A stretch of DNA of 64,000 bases from FEN-1191 sp036490715. GTDB taxonomy: Bacteria > Pseudomonadota > Gammaproteobacteria > Steroidobacterales > Steroidobacteraceae. Positions 8,649-16,809 of the stretch are shown one piece after another (the first letter of the stretch is position 1; each line of letters starts with the position of its first letter). The translations under genes and the position numbers were made by a program. The DNA is taken from the NCBI GenBank assembly GCA_036490715.1, contig DASXDL010000044.1, forward strand, positions 46,369 to 110,368, read 5' to 3'. Below the pieces are notes generated by a model. It did no database searches, had not been told where the DNA came from, and worked only from the letters and a program-made list of their open reading frames with translations.

Positions 8649-10852
8649 TCACGATCCGAACCGCCGCGAGATTGACAGCCGCGCCATCAGCGGCTCGAGC
8701 GGATGCTGATGGATGTCGGCGCGTCCGCTCGGGAAGCTATCGATCTCGGAGCGCAGCCGATCCACATACCAGAACTGTGCCGCCGGCGCGTGAGTATTCA
8801 GAAGATTGTAGAGGCCGAGCGAAGCCGTCCAACCCGAGTGCAGGGCGTAATGCGCGTCGAGGTTGAGCTCGCCGAAGCCGCGGCCGTCGACCTGGCCGGG
8901 CAGCGTCGGTGCATTGACGCAGCCGGCGACGCCGGGAAAGTCGTGAATGGCCGCGGCGTTAACGCACGGACCGGAGGACAGCGCATAGTGACCGAGGTAG
9001 CGGAAGCTCAGGCCGCCGCTCCAGGGTCCCGCGTCGCTCAAGTACAGCGCCACCGATCCGCTCGCCACCGGCGCGTCGGTGATATAGCGGCCCAGGTGGC
9101 CGGTGCCGTCATCGAAGTCGCGCGTGAAGCGAGTGTGATTGGCGGAAAAGCTGCCATAGAGCTCCAGATTGCGTCGAAGCTGCCAGGTGACATTGAGCTC
9201 GGCACCGTAGCGGCGGCTGGGCGGCCCGGCTACGTCCTGGCCGATATCCGGATCGATGATGGTTTCCGACTGCTGCCACAGATTGTAGAGCGCCAGCGTG
9301 AAGGCGAGATCGGCCCGCGGCTGCGCGCGCAGGCCGATCTCCTGGCCTTCCTGGCGCGCCAGCAGCGGTGTGCCCGGCAGACCCAGACCGACACTTCGGT
9401 CCTGATCAACACCGCGGATGTCGGCGCTGTGAAACCCGCGGCCGGCATCGAGATAGAACTCGAGTTGCTCGGAAGCGCGGTAGATCAGACTCGCCTTGGG
9501 CTGCAGCAGTGACTGTGCGGGGCGACCGGCGTTGCTGTAACCGGCGGCTTGATGCAGGGCCTGAAGCTCATCCGCGTCGCTGCCGCGCTGAAAGTCGTCG
9601 CGAATACCCAGCAGGCTGCGCAGCCGCGAGCTCCAACGGATGCTCGCCTGCAGGTAGCCGGCCGCGGCGAACAGGTTCACCTGGTCCAAATCGGAGAACG
9701 ACGCCGGGTCATCTGCGGGCGGTAGCGGGGCGCGCGCCTGCGTCGGCAAGCGGCCAACCGCGAGCGCATCGTAGCGGGTCACGGCACCGACCGACAGTTC
9801 ACAATCCAGTCCGGCGCAGTGCCACGGCAGGCTAAAGTCGCTGCTGCCGCCGACGGTGTGACGATTTTCAAACTGTTCTTCCTGATCGCCGTGCACCGGG
9901 TCGACCAGGAAGTGGGTGAAATCGCTGTACATGTGCAGCTGGTTGTCGATGAAGTATCCCGACATCGACAGCTGTCCGCCGCCCAGCGCGCGAAAATACT
10001 GCGCCGAGGCACTGGCTCGCTGCGCGCGTCCGCCATCGCTGGGATCGAGCGTGCCGAATCGATCGACCACCAGGCCGGTGGCGATCGCCCGCAACGGAAT
10101 GTCGGTGGTGTTGGTCCAGAGCTGGTGGTAGTACATGCCGGTCAGCGTCCAGCCGTCGTGCTGATCGCCGCGGCTGTAGCGCAGCACCAGGTTCTGCTTG
10201 CGGGCATCATCCGGATTGCTGAACGGGCCGTCGTAATGCTGATTCTCGGCGGCCGCCAGCAGCGTGCCGTGATCCAGCGTCGTGGATGCGAGCGCCAGGT
10301 AGCGCTGATAGTCGAATGATCCGGCGCTCACGCTGAGCTCGGTCGGCGTCGAATTGCGATAGGCCAGCCGTACGCTGCCGACCGAGCCGAAATCACCGAC
10401 GTCGGCGTAGTACGGTCCCTTGGTGTACGCCAGTCCCGCGGCCAGCTCAGGAATGATGAAGTTCAGGTCGGTGTAGCCCTGACCATGTGCGGGGTCGGCT
10501 CATTCACCGGCATGCCGTCGACGAAGGTTGCCAGATCGGTACCGTGGTCGAGATTGTAGCCACGCATCAGAAACTGATTGGCTTTGCCCTCGCCGCTGTG
10601 CAGCGTCACGATCAGGCCCGGCACTGTCTCCAGCAGCTGGCCTGGGCGGTAGGCGGGCGTGAGCTGCAGTTCCTGCTCGGCCACCACGCCCTCGCTCGCG
10701 GCCGCGGCTTCGCCTAGCAGTTCCACGCGCACGGCCGACACCGTCACCTCGGACAGCGAGGCATTGAGCAGGGCGCTGGGGTCGTCGGCCTGCGCCGCCG
10801 CGGCCAGCACAACCCCCGCGAGCCCGAGCGTGCGTGCAAAGTGGGGCAGCAA
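8649..10852 (-). pseudogene. TonB-dependent receptor interrupted by a frameshift
   Basis: The reverse strand codes a signal peptide and plug domain from 10852 (LLETVPGLIVTLHSGEGKA, MRGYNLDHGTDLATFVDGM). The frame then runs into a stop at 10463. A second frame continues the same protein: GQGYTDLNFIIPEL, then a long barrel ending in LSISRRFGS at 8649. The break lies near 10487-10500, beside a run of four G bases on the + strand. Adding one base there restores a receptor of about 730 residues. It may be a true mutation, a phase-variable tract or a sequencing error. The ligand is unknown. Confidence 0.8.
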
Positions 10853-10946
10853 GCTGGCGGATCCTCTGATGCGGGCTGGCGTGTTCGCTCAGGTAATACG
10901 CTCGAGGCTGCGCCGGCGGATGCATGCCGGCGCGCCGACGGTAAAC

Positions 10947-11621
10947 CTAGCGGCCGCCCTTGAGGTGATCGATCTCTTCGCGCAGCAGCCGAACCTGCGC
11001 TTCTAGGGCCTTCAGCCGATACTCGTACGACGGCGCAGCCGACTCGGGCTCGGCTGCGACCGGACTGGCCGCTGCGCTCGCTGCGGTACCGGCCGCGTCG
11101 GCTGCCGCAGCGCCGCCGGCGAACAGGTGCGCGTAGCGTGCTTCGCGCCGGCCCGGCTCGCGCGCCAGCCGTACGACCAGTGCACCGGCCTCACGCTGGG
11201 CCAGTGCCTCGAGCAGCGCGGCGACCTGCTCGGCGTCGGTGAACTCCGCCATCCGAGCCGCGCGACTGCGCAGCTCGCCGGCGGTCTGCGGCCCGCGCAG
11301 CAGCAGCTCGCAGAGGATGGCGCGCTCCTGCGGGGTGAACTGGAATACGCTGAACTCGGTGTTGCAGAAGCGCTGCTGGTATTTCTGCACCCGGCTGCCG
11401 AAGCCGGATCGCTCCAGCAGCAGATGTCGGCGCGACAGTGCATCCACCGCCGCCTGCACCTCGGCCTCCGACAGCTGCAGCACCGGATCGCGATTGCTCT
11501 TCTGGTTGCAGGCGTTGGTGAGGGCATTGATCGACATCGGATACTGCTCGGGCGTCGTGACCTGCTTCTCGATCAGGCAGCCAATCACACGCGCCTCGTT
11601 GGCAGACAACTCGATATTCAT
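10947..11621 (-). CDS. YceH (DUF480) family protein
   Basis: A 224-residue soluble protein with two winged-helix units. MNIELSANEARVIGCLIEKQ opens it, and TPEQYPMSINALTNACNQKS is the family hallmark. The C-terminus carries a coiled coil (LKALEAQVRLLREEIDHLK) after an alanine-rich linker. A longer open frame reaches 11738, but the conserved sequence begins at the ATG at 11621. YceH function is not established. A 19-base gap separates it from the divergent regulator at 11641. Confidence 0.85.
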   Translation of the reverse strand: MNIELSANEARVIGCLIEKQVTTPEQYPMSINALTNACNQKSNRDPVLQLSEAEVQAAVDALSRRHLLLERSGFGSRVQKYQQRFCNTEFSVFQFTPQERAILCELLLRGPQTAGELRSRAARMAEFTDAEQVAALLEALAQREAGALVVRLAREPGRREARYAHLFAGGAAAADAAGTAASAAASPVAAEPESAAPSYEYRLKALEAQVRLLREEIDHLKGGR

Positions 11622-11640
11622 GCGGTCATTATGCAGTAGA

Positions 11641-12798
11641 ATGCGAAAATTCATGCGCATCGCGTCCAGCATCGTCGGGCATGCCCGGTTCGTTGAAGAG
11701 GTGGTCGCCGGTCGCCGCTCGGCGCTGCCGGTCGACATTCAGGTGCGTGACTCCTGGCGGCGTTGCCTGTCGGACTACCGCCTCAATCCCGACCAGACCC
11801 AGCACCCCTCGATGGTGTCGGTGGCGCAGCTGCGCCAGCGGCGCGAGCGTGCCGATCCGCTGTGCTCGATTGCGCGGGTGGAGATGGCGGCGCTGGCGCG
11901 GTTGTTGAACGCGCCAGTCGGCGTGATGCTGACCGACCACGACGGCGTGATCCTCGGCTACACCGGGGCCGCGAATTTCGCCGAGATCGCGCGCCGCGCC
12001 GGACTGCGCGAGGGCGCGATCTGGAGCGAGGCGGCGCAGGGCACCAACGGCATGGGCACCTGCCTGGCGCTGCGCGAGCCGGTGCTGATCCAGGCCGACC
12101 AGCATTTCCTGGCCAAGAATGCGGCCTTGACCTGTTGTGGCGCGCCGATCCTGGATGGCAGCGGCAATCTGGTCGGGGCGCTCAATATCTCCGGGCACCT
12201 GCGCCTGTCGCCGGCCCCGACGCTGGCGCTGGTGCGCCTGGCGGTGCAGAACATCGAGAACCGTGCGCTGCTGGCGCAGCACCGGCGCCACCATCTGCTG
12301 CGCTTCCATCCCCATCGTGAATTCATTGCGACCGCCGGCGAGGGGATACTGGCGATCGACCTCGACGGGCGCGTCGTTGGCGCCAACGTCGCCGCCTTGG
12401 AATGGCTCGGGGTACCCTCGCACCATAATCTGTGCGGACATTTCGTCGAGCGGATCTTCGGTCTGGACCTGTCCACGCTCGAGACCCTGCGGCGCGATCC
12501 GGCCTCAGCCGAGCCGCTGCCCCAGCGCGATCGCGGCTCGTTGTGCTACGGCATCATCCAGCCGCCGCACGCGGTCGGCATCAGCGCGCGGGCGCTACCC
12601 GCCGCAGCCAGCGCGCTCGAGGCTGGCAATGCGCTGGCGCAGGCCGAGCGCAAGGTGCTGCGCGAGGTACTGGAAGGCTGCGGCTGGAACGTGAGCCGCG
12701 CGGCCGCGCAGCTCAACATCAGCCGGCGCACGCTGCATCGCAAGCTCAAAACCCACGGCATGCGGCGCTACTCGGCCTGGAATGCACGCATCGACTGA
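11641..12798 (+). CDS. AcoR-like GAF/PAS/Fis regulator lacking the AAA+ domain
   Basis: About 385 residues. The N-terminal half matches AcoR-type activators (RDSWRRCLSDY, then a GAF-like domain with GTNGMGTCLAL and LTCCGAPILD). A PAS-like segment follows (GEGILAIDLDGRVVGAN), and a C-terminal Fis-type helix-turn-helix (GWNVSRAAAQLNISRRTLHRKL). No Walker A, GAFTGA or other AAA+ sequence lies between them. It therefore cannot itself drive sigma-54 open-complex formation. It resembles the N- and C-terminal parts of the full activator at 46217 and stands before the formaldehyde/formate oxidation genes. ATGs at 11641 and 11653 are both possible starts. Confidence 0.8.
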   Translation: MRKFMRIASSIVGHARFVEEVVAGRRSALPVDIQVRDSWRRCLSDYRLNPDQTQHPSMVSVAQLRQRRERADPLCSIARVEMAALARLLNAPVGVMLTDHDGVILGYTGAANFAEIARRAGLREGAIWSEAAQGTNGMGTCLALREPVLIQADQHFLAKNAALTCCGAPILDGSGNLVGALNISGHLRLSPAPTLALVRLAVQNIENRALLAQHRRHHLLRFHPHREFIATAGEGILAIDLDGRVVGANVAALEWLGVPSHHNLCGHFVERIFGLDLSTLETLRRDPASAEPLPQRDRGSLCYGIIQPPHAVGISARALPAAASALEAGNALAQAERKVLREVLEGCGWNVSRAAAQLNISRRTLHRKLKTHGMRRYSAWNARID

Positions 12799-12891
12799 TG
12801 CGGAACTGAGTCAGTAGTGACACAGGGTATCGGCGCTGCTCACCGGATCTCTTAATATGCCGCGCGGATCCGCGGCCCTGATGGACTAACA

Positions 12892-13743
12892 GTGGAAACA
12901 CTCAGCGAACACCGTTGCTTCGAAGGCGTCCAGGGTTTCTATCGCCACGACTCGCGCGTGATCGGTCTGCCGATGCGCTTTGCGGTCTATCGGCCGCCGC
13001 AGGCCGAGCGCGGCGCAGTGCCGGTGCTGTTCTACCTGGCCGGTCTGACCTGCACGGAAGAGACCTTCGCGATCAAGGCCGGAGCCCAGCGGCGCGCCGC
13101 CGAGCTCGGCCTGATGCTGATCACCTGCGACACCAGTCCGCGCAATACCGGCATCCCGGGCGAGGCCGACGACTGGGAATTCGGCGCCGGGGCGGGCTTC
13201 TACCTGAATGCCACCCAGGAGCCCTGGTCACGCAACTTTCGCATGTACGACTACGTGCGCGACGAACTGCGCAGTCTGGTGCTGCAGAACTTTCCGGCCC
13301 AGGCCGACCGGGTCGGGATCTTTGGGCACTCGATGGGTGGCCATGGCGCGCTGGTGCTGGCGTTGCGCAACACCGACCTGTATCGCTCGGTGTCCGCTTT
13401 CGCGCCAATCTGCTCACCGACGCGCTGTGCCTGGGGTAACAAAGCTCTGCCACGGTACCTGGGGCAGGACCGCGCCAGCTGGGCGCAATACGACGCGGTC
13501 GAGCTGCTGAAGCGGCGCGGCAAGCGGGCCTTTCCGGAAATCCTGGTTGATCAGGGCTTGGCCGACAAATTCCTGCAGCAGTCGCAGCTGCTGCCCGAGC
13601 AGCTCGAGGCCGCCTGCCAGGCGGTCGGCCAGCCGCTGCGCCTGCGGCGGCATGAGGGCTACGATCACGGCTACTATTTCATATCCACCTTCGTGAACGA
13701 TCACCTGCAGTTCCACGCGGCCGCGCTTGGCGCGGCGTCGTGA
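12892..13743 (+). CDS. fghA: S-formylglutathione hydrolase
   Basis: A 283-residue alpha/beta hydrolase that releases formate and glutathione from S-formylglutathione, the last glutathione-linked step of formaldehyde oxidation. The nucleophile is S147 in GHSMGGHGAL. LAGLTCTEETF and the DTSPRN segment are esterase D/FrmB hallmarks. The catalytic histidine is in HEGYDHGYYFI near the C-terminus. A GTG start is used. It lies directly upstream of the formate dehydrogenase genes, while its pathway partners gfa and the class III dehydrogenase are about 35 kb away. Confidence 0.93.
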   Translation: METLSEHRCFEGVQGFYRHDSRVIGLPMRFAVYRPPQAERGAVPVLFYLAGLTCTEETFAIKAGAQRRAAELGLMLITCDTSPRNTGIPGEADDWEFGAGAGFYLNATQEPWSRNFRMYDYVRDELRSLVLQNFPAQADRVGIFGHSMGGHGALVLALRNTDLYRSVSAFAPICSPTRCAWGNKALPRYLGQDRASWAQYDAVELLKRRGKRAFPEILVDQGLADKFLQQSQLLPEQLEAACQAVGQPLRLRRHEGYDHGYYFISTFVNDHLQFHAAALGAAS

Positions 13744-13844
13744 CCCCGGCACGGGTGGGGGTAATACGAAGGAGTAGAATAGGTCGCATCCACAGCGGCC
13801 CGGCACTGCTTCACATCCGGCAGCCGCGCGGAAGGAGCAGCACA

Positions 13845-14723
13845 GTGGCGATTTCCACCCCGGTGGAACCCGGGACGCAGCAGCCCCCGGCGCAGCGCGC
13901 GCCGGCCGGCGCGGAGGTGCCGCAGCCGCGGGAGCCCATGGTACGCGAGCCGCTGCTGGCGGTATCGGCGCAGCGCCGCGACGGCGCCACCACCCAGGAG
14001 GTGCGCGAGACACTGGCGGCCGAAGTACCGGTGGCGATGCAGTACAACACCCGCCCGCACGCTGTGATGATGGCCACGCCCACTTATCTTGAGGACTTTG
14101 CGGTCGGCTTTGCGTTGACGGAACGCATCGTCGCCGCCGCCACTGAGCTAACCTTGGCCGATATCCTCTGGACCGAACACGGCGTGGCGCTGGAGATGCT
14201 CATTCCGCAGCAGCGCTTTTTGGCGCTGCAGACCCGCGAGCGCAATCTGACCGGTCGCACCGGCTGCGGGTTGTGCGGCACGGCGACGCTGGAAGCGGCG
14301 ATCCGCCCGGTGCGCAAGGTCGACCCGAATGGCCCGCGCGCCGACGCCACCGCGCTGCGTGAAGGCATGCAACGCCTGGCAGCGCTGCAACCGCTCAATG
14401 ATGCCAGCGGGGCGGTGCACGCCGCCGCGCTGCTGACCAGCGACGGCGGTTTCACTGTGCGCGAGGATGTCGGTCGCCACAACGCCATCGACAAGGCGGT
14501 CGGCGCGGTAATGCGCGCCGGCCTTACGCCGCATACGCTGTTGGTGACCTCGCGCGCTTCGTACGAAGTGGTGCACAAGGCGGCGGAAGCCGGCTGCCGG
14601 ATGGTGGCGGCCATTTCCGCCCCGACCGCGCTGGCGCTGCGCCTGGCACAGGAGGCCGGGGTCACGCTGATCGGCTGGACTCGTCCGCCGCGCCTGACCG
14701 TGTACTGCGGGGAGCTGCGATGA
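13845..14723 (+). CDS. fdhD: Formate dehydrogenase accessory sulfurtransferase FdhD
   Basis: A 292-residue protein that moves sulfur from a cysteine desulfurase onto the molybdenum cofactor before it enters formate dehydrogenase. The active-site loop is GRTGCGLCGTA (CxxC, about residue 143). VREDVGRHNAIDKAVG and TSRASYEVVHKA are FdhD signatures. I place the start at the GTG at 13845, behind GAAGGAG. The open frame continues to 13740 but lacks a ribosome-binding site there. The stop overlaps the fdsG start (ATGA), so it is the first gene of the fds operon. Confidence 0.9.
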   Translation: MAISTPVEPGTQQPPAQRAPAGAEVPQPREPMVREPLLAVSAQRRDGATTQEVRETLAAEVPVAMQYNTRPHAVMMATPTYLEDFAVGFALTERIVAAATELTLADILWTEHGVALEMLIPQQRFLALQTRERNLTGRTGCGLCGTATLEAAIRPVRKVDPNGPRADATALREGMQRLAALQPLNDASGAVHAAALLTSDGGFTVREDVGRHNAIDKAVGAVMRAGLTPHTLLVTSRASYEVVHKAAEAGCRMVAAISAPTALALRLAQEAGVTLIGWTRPPRLTVYCGELR

Positions 14724-15238
14724 GCGCCCGCAAACGCGTGGTGATACCGGTACGGCCCGAGCCCGGTTCCGATCTGCCCGAAGCCGAGCGCCGCGCGGTG
14801 CTTGATTCGGTGCGGGAGAATCGCGCGCTCGAAGGCAATCTGCTGCCGATCCTGCACGGCATCCAGGACCGGCTCGGCTGGATTCCGCCGCGCGCCATTG
14901 CGCTGATCGCCTTCGAGCTCAACCTGTCGCGGGCCGACGTGCACGGGGTGGTCACCTTCTATCACTATTTCCGCCAGCACCCGCCCGGCCAGCACGTGAT
15001 GTATCTGTGCCGCGCCGAGGCCTGCCAGTCGGTCGGGGCGGTGGCGCTGGAAGCACATGCCAAGCGCGCGCTGGGAGTCGAATTCCATGGCACCAGCGGC
15101 GATGGTCGTTACACACTCGAGCCGGTGTACTGCCTGGGCAACTGCGCCAGTGGTCCGTCGTTGCTGGTCGATGGTCAGCTGCATGGACGCATGACTCCGG
15201 AGCGCTTTGACGCACTGATCGCGGCGGACGGCAAATGA
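14720..15238 (+). CDS. fdsG: NAD-dependent formate dehydrogenase gamma subunit
   Basis: A 172-residue NuoE-like subunit with a thioredoxin-fold [2Fe-2S] site: CRAEACQSVGA, then YCLGNCASGP. HGVVTFYHYF and LPILHGIQDRLGWIP are family features. It carries electrons from the flavin subunit within the soluble cytoplasmic FdsGBAD complex, which oxidises formate to CO2 with NAD. Four-base overlaps link it to both fdhD and fdsB. Confidence 0.92.
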   Translation: MSARKRVVIPVRPEPGSDLPEAERRAVLDSVRENRALEGNLLPILHGIQDRLGWIPPRAIALIAFELNLSRADVHGVVTFYHYFRQHPPGQHVMYLCRAEACQSVGAVALEAHAKRALGVEFHGTSGDGRYTLEPVYCLGNCASGPSLLVDGQLHGRMTPERFDALIAADGK

Positions 15239-16794
15239 CCACCACGATCTATATTCCGCGCGAAGCGACCGCGCTGTCGCTCGGGGCGCAGGCGGTGGCC
15301 GAGGCGATCGCGGCGCAGGCGGCGCGCAGCAACAAGCCGGTGCGCATCGTGCGCACCGGTTCGCGCGGACTGTTCTGGCTCGAGCCGCTGGTGGAAGTTC
15401 AGACCGTCGATGGCCGCGTGGCCTACGGGCCGGTTCAGGTCGCGGATGTGGCGGGCCTGTTCGCCGCCGGATTTCTCAGCGGCGGCAAGCACGCCCTGGG
15501 TCTGGGCGCGGTCGAGTCGATACCGTATCTCAAGAATCAGCAGCGCCTGACCTGCGCCCGCTTGGGGCTCATCGATCCGGTGAGCCTCGAGGACTATCGC
15601 GCCCACGGCGGTTACGAGGGCCTGAAGGCCGCGCTGACGATGCAGCCGGCCGAGATCGTCAAGGCGGTGACCGACTCCGGCCTGCGTGGCCGCGGTGGCG
15701 CGGCATTTCCGACTGGCATCAAGTGGAAGACCGTGCTGGATGCTGCCGGCGATCAGAAGTACATCGTCTGCAATGCCGACGAGGGCGATTCGGGGACCTT
15801 TTCCGATCGCCTGCTGATGGAAGGCGATCCCTATTGTCTGATCGAGGGCATGACGATCGCCGGTCTGGCCGTCGGTGCGACCCGCGGCTATATCTATCTG
15901 CGCTGCGAATACCCGCATGCGCACGCGACGCTCAAGCAGGCCATCGCCACCGCCTTCGACAACGGTTATCTCGGCAGCGACGTGGCTGGATCCGGTCGCA
16001 GCTTCGAACTGCAGGTGCGACTGGGCGCCGGCGCCTATATCTGCGGCGAAGAAACCTCGCTGCTGGAATCGCTCGAGGGCCGGCGCGGCCAGATCCGCTT
16101 CAAGCCGCCGCTGCCGGCACTCAAGGGACTGTTCGGTCGACCCACCGTGGTCAACAACGTCATCTCCTTTGCCAGCGTGCCGATCATCCTGCAGAAGGGC
16201 GCCGGCTATTACCGCGACTTCGGCGTCGGGCGCTCGCGCGGCACGTTGCCGATCCAGCTCACCGGTAACATCGCCCGCGGCGGATTGGTGGAGCGCGCAT
16301 TCGGCGTGAGCTTGCGCGAGATGCTGTACGACTACGGCGGCGGAAGTCGCAGCGGCCGGCCGATCCGGGCGGTGCAGGTTGGCGGCCCGCTCGGGGCCTA
16401 CTGGCCGGAGTCCAAATTCGATACCCCGCTCGACTATGAGGCGTTCGCTGCCGGTGGAGGAATGTTGGGCCACGGCGGTATCGTGGTGTTTGACGACACC
16501 GTGGATATGGCGGCGCAGGCGCGTTACGCGATGGAGTTCTGCGCGATCGAATCCTGCGGCAAGTGCACGCCGTGCCGCTTGGGTTCGACCCGAGGGGTGG
16601 AAGTGATTGATCGGCTGGTGGCCGGCGATCGTGCGGCGATGCAGCAAACTCTGCTGCGCGATTTATGTGACACAATGCTCAATGGATCATTGTGCGCCCT
16701 CGGAGGTCTAACCCCTTATCCGGTACTCTCCGCTCTCGATCATTTTCCTGAAGATTTTTCAAAGCCGGTGGCCGCCCGTGCGGCGCAGCGTTAA
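15235..16794 (+). CDS. fdsB: NAD-dependent formate dehydrogenase beta subunit (NADH/FMN)
   Basis: A 519-residue NuoF-like subunit. An N-terminal thioredoxin-like region (about residues 1-110) precedes the NADH/FMN domain with GLRGRGGAAFPTGIKWK and CNADEGDSGTFSDR. Later come YICGEETSLLESLEG and the [4Fe-4S] site ESCGKCTPCRLGS near residue 440. It is the site of NAD reduction. A 490-residue open frame on the opposite strand is a composition shadow. fdsA follows after 15 bases. Confidence 0.93.
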   Translation: MTTTIYIPREATALSLGAQAVAEAIAAQAARSNKPVRIVRTGSRGLFWLEPLVEVQTVDGRVAYGPVQVADVAGLFAAGFLSGGKHALGLGAVESIPYLKNQQRLTCARLGLIDPVSLEDYRAHGGYEGLKAALTMQPAEIVKAVTDSGLRGRGGAAFPTGIKWKTVLDAAGDQKYIVCNADEGDSGTFSDRLLMEGDPYCLIEGMTIAGLAVGATRGYIYLRCEYPHAHATLKQAIATAFDNGYLGSDVAGSGRSFELQVRLGAGAYICGEETSLLESLEGRRGQIRFKPPLPALKGLFGRPTVVNNVISFASVPIILQKGAGYYRDFGVGRSRGTLPIQLTGNIARGGLVERAFGVSLREMLYDYGGGSRSGRPIRAVQVGGPLGAYWPESKFDTPLDYEAFAAGGGMLGHGGIVVFDDTVDMAAQARYAMEFCAIESCGKCTPCRLGSTRGVEVIDRLVAGDRAAMQQTLLRDLCDTMLNGSLCALGGLTPYPVLSALDHFPEDFSKPVAARAAQR

Positions 16795-16809
16795 TTAAGA
16801 GTCGAGCCA

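Noticed and set aside
15175..16647. 490-residue open frame opposite fdsB
   Set aside because: It runs antisense to a clear NuoF-like gene, has low-complexity His/Arg/Gln/Gly composition and no family motifs; long antisense frames are expected at this GC content.
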